64,000 bases of DNA from Mytilus trossulus (Eukaryota; Mollusca; Bivalvia; Mytilida; Mytilidae), in the NCBI RefSeq assembly GCF_036588685.1, contig NC_086382.1, forward strand, positions 2,021,001 to 2,085,000, written 5' to 3'. Shown piece after piece: positions 10,243 to 21,964 of the stretch; position 1 is the first letter of the stretch; every line of letters starts with the position of its first letter. The notes under the pieces are model-generated. The model made no database searches. It saw only the letters and a list, made by a program, of their open reading frames with translations, and was not told the origin of the DNA. The position numbers and the translations under genes were made by a program.

Positions 10243-12790
10243 GGTAGTTTCACTGTTTGACATGTCCAGATTCAATATTACACGCGATTGAATGATAAAT
10301 AAAAGGCAATATTAGAATAACGCTGTTCAATAGTCATAAATCGATTTAACGAAAAATTCGGATTATAAACTCAAACCCGAGGGAAACACATCAACTAAAG
10401 ACAAAAACATTTTTGAAAAATTTTGTAAATATAAATCATAAATAATAACATCAAAAGTAACCTTTGGATTGCTACATGTCAAAGACACTGGAGTTTGTAA
10501 ATTGTTCTATGAGTCTAGTAAGTCACTTTTTTAAGAATACATGATCAAAATTGAACTTAAACATGTTAAAGGGGGGAAAGTGCTAGAATATTAAATATAT
10601 ATAAAATGTGTATATGCAATACAAAATAGAAACATCCATATCATAAGGGGTTGTATGAGTCAGTCCTTGTTGTTAAATCTAAGTTGCATTATTAATAGGA
10701 TGTCCATTACATACATGTATATAACCCAAGGCAAATATCAAAACAAAACTATATAATATAAATTACTGTTCGTACATATAATAGCTTATAAGTCTTGTCA
10801 CTTAAAGATAAATATATAGTATGTGTTAAAATTGAAAACAATCTGACCCCAACTATGATTTTTTCACAAATCTTTAAAACAAAATTCAATAAAAATAATT
10901 AAAAAAGTCTGAAAAATCGAATTTACGAACGACTTCTCTGACGTTATCTGAGCTGTCTTCTTCGAGAAATAATGATAAAAAGTTATTGAACATGTACTCA
11001 TCTGATGATACATTATTTGTTTAATTATTAAAGTTGCTAAACAGCTAAGCTTAATATGTGTGATAGGTCTGCTAAACACGCCGTTATATAACTGCGATAC
11101 CTTTACAAAATGATTCCTTCTCGTCTGTGCCATCATTACATGAGTTATGTCCATCACAGAGTCCATTGTCTGGGTAACATTGAATCATGTCATTGCATTT
11201 TACGTTTTTATGATTACCAGAACGCCATGCGTCAAATTCAGTTACTCCTGGACATGGCATCGCTGCAAAACATAACCGTTTTATGGTATTCAAAATTTAA
11301 ATATTAGCAATGATGGTAAATATTGTTATTTGTCTTGATAAAGCAGTCATATGGTATGTCTTGTTATACCAAAAAATATCTTACACACATAACTTAAATG
11401 GATTGAATATAAAATTTGGTTAAGAGTAGGTAATCAACTTTTTTGTAATTTGTGTTGCGCTGATTTAATGTTCTCTTGAAACTTTAGAACAAATAAGGGA
11501 CACAAAATGAACACAAAAATATGCATTACACGTCACTGGTCTATGAACTGGTACAGATTATGAATATGAACTACGTATTGATGTAGAGGTCACATGACCT
11601 ACTAAATCTCTTTGAGTTTTAATTTGACTCTACAGGTACCGTTGAACATACAGGCAAATTGTATTTTATCTCAATATGAATATGAAACTTTTACCTGGGA
11701 AACAGTAATATAACAACTGTTTATCTATAACAAAATTTCACTTAGATGGAGAAAAATTGTACCTTTGCAAATATCTGTGTTTTCATCTTCTGCATTGTCA
11801 CAATCCCTTGAACCATCACAAAATTTGTGTAAATAGACACAGGCACTACCGTCTTTACACGGCACACAGTCCCCTTAAATCAGAAATAAAAACAAAAACA
11901 CATATGACTGACTTTTTTGCTCATCAAACATAAACTTTGGGTATAAAAATGAAGAGATCTAGATGTGGTATGATTTCTAAAAAAGAAAAACAAAATATCC
12001 ACAAAGGACCAAATATTATCAATGTAAACTGTCACATTCAGATTATTTAGGGTCAGGGAATTTCAAATGCACTGATTGTTAGAGAATTCAGTAATTTCTT
12101 ATTGTTAGATTAACTAAAATATAAGAAAGGGCTATCAGAACACATCATATCATCTTCGTTTTTATAATCTTTCGTGTTCTATGAAATTTTTCGTTTTTCG
12201 ATTCATTTATCTACTGTGTTCTCTTGCCAATCTTAATATTTTTTTGTCCATATCTTACTTTTATTCTTGATACGTAAGAATAAGAATCGACGAAATTTTG
12301 TGATTATTTATTATCATAATACATCAATACTTAATGGAGGTTTTTTTTTAAACGAGAGGGTGTTTCTTACTATTGCTATTTTGACTATGGCAACGTCACG
12401 TGTGCCCTAGGTTTCTGGTGATAATTTTCAATCTCAATCGAGAAGCATAATATGCCAAATAATCACAAAAAAAATCAAAGGAAAATACGCAAAATAGCGA
12501 TTACACAACTTTTAATTTTGTATGTGTATATCTTATTTTATTTCTGATACGTATCAGTTAGAAACATCGAAAGGTTGTGATTATCAATTTTTAATCATAT
12601 TTATTATTTAAAAATACACACCCATAAACATATGTATACAAGCTGTATATATTATACATTTTTTTTTTTATCAAATCAACTTAAAAGCAGACGTTAACAT
12701 ACATGGATTATACGGAGTGACAGGAATGACTGTAAGTAATCCTCTCTGTAATATCGCGGACAATACAACAGTGATAAAGGTCAAATACAT
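6906..12790 (-). CDS. Secreted protein with five LDL-receptor class A repeats (six exons)
   Basis: Joining six exons (12790-12703, 11873-11763, 11262-11101, 10158-10030, 7932-7810, 7030-6906) gives an uninterrupted frame of 245 codons plus TAA. All five introns are phase 1 with GT/AG borders, so the joins support one another. Residues 1 to about 22 form a signal peptide (hydrophobic core [12 protein letters not shown]). Each later exon holds one LDLa repeat, a roughly 40-residue, three-disulfide, calcium-binding module known from lipoprotein receptors and many secreted invertebrate proteins. Repeats 1-4 have six cysteines. Repeats 2-4 keep the acidic calcium-binding DGSDE or DGTDE motif and repeat 1 has NAEDE. 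The last repeat lacks the fifth cysteine and the DGSDE motif. No membrane segment follows, so the product is probably secreted. Ligand and function are unknown. A 5' untranslated exon is possible, because TTATTTCAG precedes the start codon by a few bases. Confidence 0.82.
7140..7310 (+). repeat. Dispersed mussel repeat, CCAATGAGACAAC family
   Basis: It lies in the last intron of the LDLa gene. Landmarks are ATGATTGCCAATGAGACAAC, a CGTACGGCCTCCAA stretch and AAACAATTCAA. It is diverged relative to the 16070 copy. Confidence 0.7.
7810..7932 (-). CDS. LDLa gene exon 5: LDLa repeat 4
   Basis: It encodes [15 protein letters not shown] followed by [19 protein letters not shown], a textbook LDLa module. 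The acceptor is TTGATTGTCAG, the donor GTAAGT. The intron between it and exon 4 is about 2.1 kb. Confidence 0.88.
7933..10029. other. Intron 4 of the LDLa gene; no feature recognised
   Basis: This AT-rich intron was searched on the minus strand for further cysteine-rich LDLa exons and none was found. The open frame at 8845-9039 has no recognisable domain. Confidence 0.5.
10030..10158 (-). CDS. LDLa gene exon 4: LDLa repeat 3
   Basis: It encodes [11 protein letters not shown], then QCIHRHSMC and [15 protein letters not shown]: six cysteines and an intact calcium-binding motif. The acceptor is TTGCCTTCAG, the donor GTAAGC. The overlapping longer open frame is in another phase and is not the product. 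Confidence 0.87.
10187..10242. repeat. CT/GA microsatellite
   Basis: Runs of CT dinucleotides broken by CTGT steps lie just upstream (in gene sense) of exon 4. They produce the Arg-Glu-rich fake frame on the minus strand. Confidence 0.95.
11101..11262 (-). CDS. LDLa gene exon 3: LDLa repeat 2
   Basis: It encodes an LDLa module with an enlarged first loop (about 18 residues between the first two cysteines) and a canonical end, [18 protein letters not shown]. The acceptor is TGTTTTGCAG, the donor GTATCG. Both introns are phase 1. Confidence 0.87.
11763..11873 (-). CDS. LDLa gene exon 2: LDLa repeat 1
   Basis: It encodes a short LDLa module with the first two cysteines close together (CVPC), then [14 protein letters not shown] and an acidic NAEDE in place of the usual DGSDE. 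The acceptor is CTGATTTAAG, the donor GTACAA. Both introns are phase 1. Confidence 0.85.
11874..12702. other. Intron 1 of the LDLa gene; no feature recognised
   Basis: AT-rich, no LDLa-type exon seen. It separates the signal-peptide exon from the first repeat. Confidence 0.45.
12703..12790 (-). CDS. LDLa gene exon 1: start codon and signal peptide
   Basis: It encodes 29 residues beginning [14 protein letters not shown] and ends one base into a codon at a GTATGT donor. The start was chosen because it gives a signal peptide and the phase required by the next exon; splicing makes a Trp codon (T plus GG). The sequence TTATTTCAG just 5' could be the acceptor of an intron in the 5' leader. Confidence 0.65.
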
Positions 12791-13129
12791 AATTGTCTGA
12801 AATAATAAAGATAATTAAAGTACAATTTATCAGATAATAACACATTGACAAATAGTAAATGTAATATGGAATTATATAGAAATAATAATCTTCAAAGGCA
12901 GATTTAATGATAATACTTATTATTAAACTTAACCACACTTAAATATAAATATATATTTATTTAAGGGTTGAAATTATGTATATATGAATTATATAAATAT
13001 ATAAATAACCCTTTAATCTATAATTATATTATGTGTATTTAACAACAAGATTTTCTCCATCATTTAAAAAGTATGCTGTTCTCACTTAACAAACTGCGCA
13101 GAGGCAAAATAACTGTCAAGTAGTGTACA

Positions 13130-13270
13130 TTTTCCAGACCATACAAGTATTTGGACCGTACGCGTACGGTCAGAACCGTATACCTATACTCGTACGGTTC
13201 GACACTACGGGTACGGTCGGACCATATGAGTATACGCGTACGGTCCAGTAAGAGCTTACCATACACGTTG
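13130..13270. repeat. Cluster of CGTACGGTC inverted motifs
   Basis: The short motif CGTACGG(T) occurs in both orientations about five times. A perfect 18-bp palindrome, GACCGTACGCGTACGGTC, lies at 13154-13171. It is GC-richer than its surroundings and may be a small foldback element; no borders were found. Confidence 0.6.
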
Positions 13271-13372
13271 TTCGATCATATGGATTAAATTAAAACAAAC
13301 ATTTATCAAAAAAAAAATTTAGTTTTACAAATTGTTATAAATAAAATTAGATGGATAAAATGAACAATATTG

Positions 13373-13489
13373 GGTTATTGCATGAATATTAGAGAATATT
13401 GTCCCGAGTAGAATTTTATATTGACGAGCTTGAGAGTGCAATATATGTTGTACGGGGGATACTATTCCCAAATATTCATGCAATAAACC
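13373..13489. mobile_element. Short inverted-repeat element (MITE-like)
   Basis: The ends GGTTATTGCATGAATATT and AATATTCATGCAATAAACC are inverted copies around a 117-bp unit. It has no coding capacity. Confidence 0.6.
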
Positions 13490-13496
13490 TTTTTGT

Positions 13497-13665
13497 ATTG
13501 TATAGCAATATAATATTTAATAGTAAAAATTGGTTTAAACAAGGATTTTGTCGTAAATGACGTCATGAATTTTGAAGATTTATTGCATTAAATTTAGTGC
13601 AATTTTGGAACTTATTGCTCGCTAACGTTTGGTTACTTTCTACGGGAAATATTATATTGCTATGC

Positions 13666-13668
<3 letters not shown>
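13497..13668. mobile_element. Short inverted-repeat element ending in the AAT microsatellite
   Basis: The ends ATTGTATAGCAATATAATATT and its near-exact inverse at 13647-13668 bound about 170 bp. The right end merges into the trinucleotide repeat. Confidence 0.6.
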
Positions 13669-13697
<29 letters not shown>

Positions 13698-13704
13698 TAA
13701 TAAA

Positions 13705-13797
<93 letters not shown>

Positions 13798-13855
13798 AAC
13801 AATAATAATAATAATAATAATAATGATAATAATAATAACAACAAAAAAGATCACG
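13666..13855. repeat. AAT trinucleotide microsatellite
   Basis: About 60 AAT units with few interruptions. It generates poly-Asn, poly-Leu and poly-Ile frames, none of which is a gene. Confidence 0.98.
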
Positions 13856-14145
13856 ATTTTAACCCTAGAATGAATAATGTTATTACACAAATCAAACAAT
13901 AAATCAGCAAACCGCTTTTGTTCATTAACACAAAACATTCGACATGCTATTCGAGATCTTTTCTTTTTGTATTTTCATCTATTTCATTATTTAGGATTTC
14001 ACTTCATATATCATCATACGTTTATTCAAATTCAAATGTGGCATAACGTTTCTGCCTTTTCGCCATCGTATGTGACGTCACAATTTTTTTAATTACGTTG
14101 ACGCCTGGACTGATTCGGATGTGTGTCTATTTTGTTATAAACTTG

Positions 14146-14625
14146 GGTTTAGTTTTCTGTAATTAGTTAATATTTCAGTTTCATTATGTATATCTCTTTC
14201 ATATTCATTTGTTAAAATTTACTGTTTGCAATAGCATTAAGTATTCTATATAATAAGGATGTTCTTATCCCATGCATAAAAACAATGCCGTATTTGTCAA
14301 AACCTTTTCAACTTTTGATCTTCAGTGCTGTACAACTTTGTACTTTTTTCCCGTTCGATCTTTTATATCTAGGCGTTATGTATTCAGGTTTAGTTTTCTG
14401 TAATTAGTCAATACTTTAGTTTCTTTGTGTATATCTCTTTCATATTCATTTGATAAAATTTACTGTTTGCAATTGCATGAATTGTTCTATATAATAAGAA
14501 TGTTCTTATCCCGGGCATAAAAACAATGCCGTATTTTGCGAAACCTTTTCAACTTTTGATCTTCAGTGCTGTACAACTTTGTACTTTTTTCACTTTTGAT
14601 CTTTTATGTCTGGCCGTCACTGGTG
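14146..14625 (+). repeat. 241-bp tandem duplication, two copies
   Basis: The block starting TTTAGTTTTCTGTAATTAG at 14148 returns at 14389. Both copies carry CTGTTTGCAAT, TTCTTATCCC, AAACAATGCCGTATTT and ATCTTCAGTGCTGTACAAC. The two differ by roughly 10 percent. Confidence 0.9.
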
Positions 14626-15230
14626 AGTCTTGTGAGAGCAAGGCGCGTTTTTGGCGTATTGAATTTTAAACCTGATGCTTTTTGTTATCTATTAATCATG
14701 TTTTTTCTGTGTCTAATATGTTCTCCTATTTATTTGTATTGTAGTCCTGTAATATTATGTTGTCATTTCAATGTTACATTTGACTTTGCCATTAAAGTGC
14801 GAGGTTTGGCATGCCTTAAAACCAGGTTCAACCCACCACTTTTATTCCCCTTTAAAAGTGTCCTGTACCAAGTCAGGAAGATGGTCATTGTTATAATATT
14901 GTTCGTTTCTCTTTGTGTTGCATTTTAACGTTGAGTCGTTTGTGTTTTCTCTTATTTTTGAGATATTGAGATAAGACGTGGTACGGTACTTGTCTATCCC
15001 AAATTCATGTATTTGGTTTTCATGTTACATTTGTTATTCTCGTGGTGTTTTGTCTGATGATTGGTCTGTTTCTGTGTGTGTTGCGTTTCGGTGTTGTGTC
15101 GTTGTTCTCCTCTTATATTTAATGCGTTTCGCTCGGTTTCGGTTTGTTACCCCGATTTTGTTTTTTGTCCATGGATTTATGAGTTTTGAACAGCGGTATA
15201 CTACTGTTGCCTTTATTTATATTACATTAA
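14600..15230 (+). repeat. 3' region of a dispersed retroelement-like repeat with a relic hammerhead motif
   Basis: At 14616-14665 the sequence CACTGGTGAGTC, then GGCGCG and TTGGCG, is a damaged version of the motif intact at 32355-32386. The following 550 bases hold GAGGTTTGGCATGCC, CAGGTTCAACCCACCA and GAACAGCGGTATACTACTG, sequences I associate with a common mussel repeat. The two open frames here lack domains. Confidence 0.5.
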
Positions 15231-16069
15231 ATAAGAATAATTTTATAGATAATACTATGCTTGACCAGTCGTCAAAAGGGGAAAAACTGCAGTGTTCTCA
15301 GTCGTAGGTTTATAGTCAAGGTATGATTGTTTTATTTTACTTAAAATTTCGTTATCTGTGCGTTTATTCATCATAAATTCAGCGTCAGTACGAATGGCAA
15401 TTTTATTATCATGCTTATTATTATCAAAATGTAAGAAACGTATTGCTAGAACTAAATTGTACATACCAGTGTTGTCCAGTTGACACGCAGTTCTCAACAA
15501 ATGTTACAGTTATATATCAGCCAAAGGCAAGTCTCAATTGCGGTAAATGTGTTATTTTAAACATTTATTGGACAAAGGCTATTCTAATTATATACAATTA
15601 GCCATATTGGTCGTTATAAAAGATTTCAAATGTCAAATGTTATAAACTTATATACCATTTAAAGAGCTTATGCTCAATAATCAAACGATCATGCCATCGC
15701 ATTGACTTCCGGTATCAAATGTAATATAAGGGCTGTTCGATTTACAGGAAGAGATTAAAAATGTTGAAAAAACTGGCTTTTTTTATTTTTACTTCTTCAT
15801 AATCATTTAAAACATTGACGTGTTTAGTATTTTATGTATCTTCAATTTGTTCAGGTTATATCGAGTATGGTATTGGTTAAATTTAAGTCAATGTATCCAC
15901 TCTCAATGTTTTTGGTTACGAGACCTAATAACTTTCAAATCAGGTAAGACGAGAATCATCAGATAAAAAATCGAAATACAATGCCTAACACCATTCACAG
16001 AAAGTTCCATATGACATGTATGATTTCGCTCTTAGTCTTATTATAGTCCGGCGACTACAATAGATAAAG

Positions 16070-16250
16070 GGAGATGTGGTATGAGTGCCAATGAGACAAC
16101 TCTCCATCCAAATAACAATTTAAAAAAAGTTAAACCATGATAAGTCAATGTACGGCCTTCAACACAGAGCCTTGGCTCACTCCGAACAACAATCTATAAA
16201 GGGCCCAAAAATCACTAGTGTAAAACCATTCAAAGCATATGTATATACAA
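16070..16250 (+). repeat. Dispersed mussel repeat, GATGTGG...CCAATGAGACAAC family
   Basis: A well-preserved copy beginning GAGATGTGGTATGAGTGCCA and ending AAACCATTCAAA; it matches 196-375 almost throughout. Confidence 0.85.
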
Positions 16251-16339
16251 GCATATTTCAGACGAATTGTGCCCATCCTGCTACAAGCATGAAATTTGGC
16301 ATAGACATTCCTCAACTATTACTCTTTTATTTCAGATAG

Positions 16340-18200
16340 GGAGGCATTTGAAAAAATATCTCACTTCCGGTAAAATCCAAAATGGCAGACGCAATACTAA
16401 AATCAGACCTATATCAATTTCTGGATTAAAACACATTCAATAAATCGTAATGTGAATTGGAGAAACGAAACAACAAATCACAGCTGTATCTCTTTACACG
16501 TAAATTTGTTTATAAATAAGTCATATATTTACATCACCAAAAAGACGCAACTTTCCCCATAGACAAAGTTTATCTAGTTTAGAGAATCAAAGAATATACA
16601 ACTATTCAGAAAACTATACATGGAACATTACACTTTTCGAATATTCCTGTACATGCTGTACTAAGTTTATTATTTATTGCGACTTTATATACAGATGACT
16701 AGTGTTTCTTACAGTAGAACAGAGTTTATATTTGTTATGTTGCAGTTGTTCGAAGAATAATTTGATGGCGAAATCTCTCAGTAAAATCGGTTATTGATTT
16801 GTAGATTTACGGCAGGCCGGTGGACTGACAAGTGAGCGGCTGCCACACAGCGTCTGTTCATATCCATGCAAAACGTTCAATTTGGGCGATTTTAGCTCTT
16901 CTTGTCAGTGAGTAATAGTCCTTTTCCATAAATTCATTTTTTGATGAATTAATCAATTTCTGTACGAAGGGAAACAAATCTTTTTTTAAAAGATTTTCAA
17001 AAGATTTTTTAAAGATATACTATTCCTGATAAATATTTTTTTTTATAAATTTCCCTTTTCTTCGTAGATATTTTTGATAATTGTGTGGTAGGTTTGTTTG
17101 TTATTCTGTATAAAATAATTATCTGAATCCTATATTTGATGCGTTTGTAAATTTCAAGTTTCACTTGATCCTGTTTCAGATTTGCTAATTCAATAGATAA
17201 TAATCTATCTTTATTTTATAACATTACTATGTGTAGATAAAGCTGTAGAATTTTATAGAAAATTTGCAGAGCTATATATTAGTGTTACAAATGATAGAAA
17301 ATATTTGGAACTATTAACTACATGTATAAAGTTTGATTACACTAAGTGTTTTAAAATACTTTTACATCTTTTATCAAGATAACACACCATCTGGCATGTG
17401 TCAGGTAATTGTCAATCACCTATTTATATTTGTTATGACAGATTTATTCGAAATTTATAAATCATATTAGGTTATTATTTGAAAATAAAAATAACATCAT
17501 ATATAATTACATCATAACCTAATTTTAGAGAATTATAGTTATATCATATCTACTAGTTATATTATATTTACAGTAATGAAGTTAGTTCCCCTAAAATAGC
17601 AATAGTTTAACTGAGAAGGATTTAATAAAAAAAATAATACTTGGGGTTCCTTGATATGCTGATTCTAGCAATGTACATATATGTCAAATATTGGACCTTT
17701 ATAGGGAAATGTCAAATTTCAAATTTTTAGTTCTTTGACTGCATTTATTTTGTGATTCAAACCTATATGCTGTATCGAATAATAATTCAGCTTAAATGTT
17801 ATGTCCATTCATCATATACTTGCTCAACTGTTCATGGTTCTATCTCTGCAAAATAAAACCGGTTTGCTGTCTCTTTGACAGTCGCTTGTAATATATCGTT
17901 TAACTTTTATCGGTCCTTACATCGACTTTGTTAATACTAAATCAAACCATACAAATACATATTCTTTGCCTTACAGAGATGAATACATACGGTCCTCTAT
18001 CATTTCAATGTATATTTTGAAATTGCAGTTTGTCCAGTTTTTCTTAAATTGCTGAAGACGTATTTACACTGCATGTATTGAACGTGTAGTGATTCATTTT
18101 AGTCTGCGAAACCTTATTTATGTATCATTGTAAATGGCCATGGAAAATCTCTCGATTACTTCGTGTGTTTTTATGTTAGAACTGTTTATAATTATTCCCT
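16340..18200. other. No gene or clear repeat recognised
   Basis: AT-rich sequence with short frames only. Nothing beyond simple AT runs was seen. Confidence 0.4.
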
Positions 18201-18204
18201 TTGG

Positions 18205-18265
18205 AATGAAAATAAAAGACGTGATATGATTGTCAATGAGACAGTTGTATACCAGAGACTTCGTG
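18205..18265 (+). repeat. Fragment of the CCAATGAGACAAC repeat family
   Basis: GACGTGATATGATTGTCAAT followed by GAGACAGTTGTATACCAGAG matches the family head only. Confidence 0.5.
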
Positions 18266-19249
18266 TTTTGGTTTTGCTGGGTGCCAAATTGATGAATCAA
18301 GTTTGTTAAGATTTTATATAATTTTCATTATTTGCTAGTAGTATATCTCACGAACAGCATGAGGGTAAATAGATTTGTTTTTATTTTTCAAATGTTGCAA
18401 ACACATAATAAGTAAATAGTAAAATCACAAAAATACGGAAAATCAATGCGGAAAGTCTATAGTCACATGGCAAAATCAAATAACAAAACACATCAAAAAC
18501 GAATGGACAAGAACTGTCATATTCCTGACACTGACTTTTTAGCAAACAGAATAAGTTAACAAAGAAAAATCCTCATATAAATTATAAATTAAACATAATG
18601 CAAAAACAGAATTTAGTCGATCGTTCTTCAAAAGAGCATTATCTGTCATTGTCATCGATTGGACACAACATTCAAAATTTAAAAAAAAGAGAGCAATGCA
18701 TGTCGAGAAATTTCCCGACAGTATTCAAATAGTAGCGAATACATCATCAATGTCTTTCAGCTCAGTTTGAAACTGTTTATGACATGCCTATTACCGTTTT
18801 AGCTTAGATTAATGATGATAGCTCAATTATTTATATCTATTAGATTTTCCGATAGTTTTATGATTGGACGTTATTGACTACTGTCATTCTTGATCTGAAA
18901 GGGCTTTAATATGCTGGGACCACTTTTCAAAATTTATTTTTGCTGTTGAAAAAAATCAATTATGACCTTTATATTGAACTAAACTTCTTCATTGGTTTTC
19001 ACCCTTTTCAACTTTTCTGGTTAGATAGTCAGATATGAGTCTTTTGTAGAGGAAATTTGCTTAAGCTTACACAATTTTCATTGTAACATGTATATAATAA
19101 GTTTATTAGCAAAATCTGACATGTACATAATTTGCCTGAAAGACAATAACGATCAAAACAAAGGAGTAAACAAAGACTCACAAAACCACAGGACATTAAC
19201 ATCAACAGTTATAAATAATAAATAAGAAACAACACAAATTCCACTAAAA

Positions 19250-20110
19250 CCCGGGAGTGAAATCAGTTGCTTCGGAAGGGTACGCATTTATTGCACCGTT
19301 TACGACACCCGTCGTGTTATTTCTTTGTTCAGTTCGGTAACGATGAAAGGTTATTATTAAGAAGAATATCAGATATAATTTCTGACACACATTTGTCAAA
19401 ATGGCCAATCAGCTCATGATGGCGACCGTTAAATTTCTTGAGTGATGACCTTAATTTGATTGATATATAGCCCTGTCTTTGCAACTTTTGAGAAAGCAGT
19501 ATTCCTCGTTTATCAAAATCAACGTACATTGAGCTAACTCAAAAGTAACGTATCAATCGACACACATATACTCCATATGGTGGTGCCACTCCGATGTTGC
19601 TATACAGAAATGGAAAGTTGACTATACATGTAGGAATATTAAAATCATCGCGTTTGTCATAGTATTTAACCTACCATCAGTAGTCATTTCGAGAAAAAGG
19701 TCTAAATATGAAGCAGATTCATCTGTGTCGGTAGTATCTTTAATTCAAGTTATCTTGGATCTATTAAATGTAAGTGGTCACTGAATCAAAAAGATACAGT
19801 ACATCATCAATATACCGAAAGGTGAAATTAAAAGACTGGGCTAATTTCTTTTCTCTTTTCTTTTATAAAGTGTTCTTTACACAATTAAGGTTGTGATCAC
19901 CATCGATCATTTTGAAGTATCGCGCAAGTACAATCTAAATACCAATAGGTGGATGGTTCGTCCTATATCTCGAACGAGCAAATTGCTCTCCAGTAATAAA
20001 TATATCATCTGTTAGACATTAGATACTACCGGCAAATGTTGATTCCTGAGTAGTTCATACCTTCTGTGTTTTAGTACTATTCCGCAATTGGAATTCTAGA
20101 TCCCCGACAT
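19250..20110 (-). pseudogene. Penelope-like retroelement fragment (reverse transcriptase end)
   Basis: On the minus strand the sequence near 19830-19800 reads FRYIDDVLYLF, the YIDD catalytic motif of Penelope-like reverse transcriptases. 19720-19540 reads ASYLDLFLEMTTDGRLNT and related residues in shifted frames. 19529-19329 reads RGILLSQKLQRQGYIS then SLKKFNGRHHELIGHFDKC, the conserved end of this family. Several frameshifts and stops show it is dead. Confidence 0.75.
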
Positions 20111-20739
20111 AGACGAGTAGATACATCTGCTGAGATTGAATTTTGCATTAAGTAATTTAACCTTGATATTGACATAACTTAGTACGTGTACACATTGCAC
20201 ATTTCTAAAAATAAATACGGGTTGTCATGTTCACTAAAAATGAATCATATACCAAGTTATATATCAATTGTATAGATGGAAATTTGATTCTATTTATAAT
20301 CAGTTCTGAACTGTAGTGAGTGAGCTGATTTTTTGAAAGAATTTTCTGCGCTTAACGACCAAAAAGAAAAGAGTGTCCGTTACCATGGCACCAACTAACA
20401 TTTTCCCCACTCAAATTTATATTTTGAGTACTATTCAGGTCCTGCTTCTACCAGGTTGTTATAATATAATATTAGGCATAATTTGTGTTTTAGAATGTCA
20501 TTACGTCTTTTTCATTTAAAACATACCAGCAAGCACTATAGACAATGGGATCCAGGTGTACCTTTTTATACGTAATTAATGCTTTCCAATATTTGATAAA
20601 AAGGTGCCACTTGCTCAAAAATTTACAGTTAGTAAGAAACAAAAGTTCAAACTCCCTAGGCAAAATCGACCTTTTGCAGATTTTTCTTTTTTTTTATTCT
20701 GTCAATTTTTAATACATCGCTTTTCATGTATTCAAACAG

Positions 20740-21010
20740 CTTAATAGCCTTCCTCTAGTGTATACCCAGCAAAACTCGGGGTGGTATTAGGTGCTTCGAA
20801 ATGGTAAGCAAATCCTGATTCATATGTGGTATCCGTTGTATTTCTCAAGCTCGTACAAACCTTTTGATAATTCTTATTTTGTGAGTCACATTCAAGGGAA
20901 AGAGGACGGGGGTGTAGTTGTGACAATTCGAACATTTCCTTGTCATCTGTGAAACGGATATTCCATAACGGCAAACCAACTGCTGATGGTGTCTATTCAA
21001 TTAACGAAAT
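20740..21010 (-). pseudogene. Second Penelope-like 3' fragment
   Basis: The minus strand from about 20990 encodes QLVCRYGISVSQM in one frame, equivalent to the LVDRYGISVSQM end of Penelope-like reverse transcriptases. The downstream part continues like 24640-24480. The longest frame (20974-20741) is out of phase with this. Confidence 0.5.
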
Positions 21011-21489
21011 CACGATACAACTTCATAAGTTTGGACTCCTAAATATAGCTATTTTTGAGCAGCAAACCTTTCTCAGTGTTATCACAATAGGAAACTGTCA
21101 AGTTTCGGATTTGTTTACTTCATTTTGGAATAAAACTAAGATGTGAGTTTGAAGAACTTTGAATGTAATGTTATTCTTTAAGAAACGTTGATTTGAATTG
21201 GAGCACTTTCTTAATTGTAAAAAACAAGCCCCGGAATGTAAAACACTTCAAAGGAGAAAATAAACGGCCTGATTTATGTTTATTTACAAAAAAGAACTTG
21301 CTATGTACTTGTCTTTTGTAACGTTTTGGAATTTAATGAACGTACATGTAATGTATCGATTACTGCTATATATTTTTTAGTGAGGGATTTTCATACCACA
21401 CATTACCTAAAACCTTTACTTAATTTGTCTATATAAAGATTTAGTTGGGCTACGTATTTTTTTTTACCTGTGGAATAACACTAGAATTA

Positions 21490-21560
21490 AGAATGGATAT
21501 GGGAAGTTTCAATGAGACAACAACCCAACCATAGAGCAGACAACAATCGAATAATTATGT
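21490..21560 (+). repeat. Dispersed repeat, GAGACAACAACCC family
   Basis: GGATATGGGAAGTTTCAATG then GAGACAACAACCCAACCATA and GAGCAGACAACAA; relatives lie at 42010, 47648 and 63850. Confidence 0.65.
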
Positions 21561-21964
21561 TAAACGGGATAGCGTATACTCGACTTTGGAAACGATTCAA
21601 GTAAGTTGGTAGATCATTTTATTTTTTATTTTCTAAAAGGTTACCTATGCAACGCTGTAATTAAAAAAAAAATATCTTTGGATATTGTTGTATTTGTTAT
21701 TGGTATTACTTTTTCTATCATTAAATTAAAATCAAACTGAATATATGTATATTCAAATACATATTTATGGACATGCAATCTGTCGATACCTGTATTTCAC
21801 ATTGCATGATTTCCATTGATTGATGACATGTATGACGTCTTTAAGCTAAATACATTTGATGTTGGATGTGTACTGTTTGATATGATAGTCTTAGATACAT
21901 GATATGTTCATTAGTTTTTAATAGCTGTCAACTAACTATCTGTAAATGCAAGTACTCGCATACT

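Noticed and set aside
9931..10275. Open frame of 114 residues on the minus strand
   Set aside because: It overlaps LDLa exon 4 in the wrong frame and starts in a CT microsatellite; the LDLa frame with splice sites is the real one.
11110..11307. Plus-strand open frame across LDLa exon 3
   Set aside because: It is the antisense shadow of a well-supported exon.
13563..13938. Poly-Asn, poly-Leu and poly-Ile open frames
   Set aside because: They come from the AAT microsatellite read in different frames.
14566..15307. Two plus-strand open frames with hydrophobic stretches
   Set aside because: They lie in the non-coding 3' part of a dispersed repeat and lack start context or domain.
15255..15500. 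Minus-strand open frame of 81 residues
   Set aside because: No domain was recognised, and it begins in repeat-derived sequence; it may be part of a retroelement but cannot be supported.
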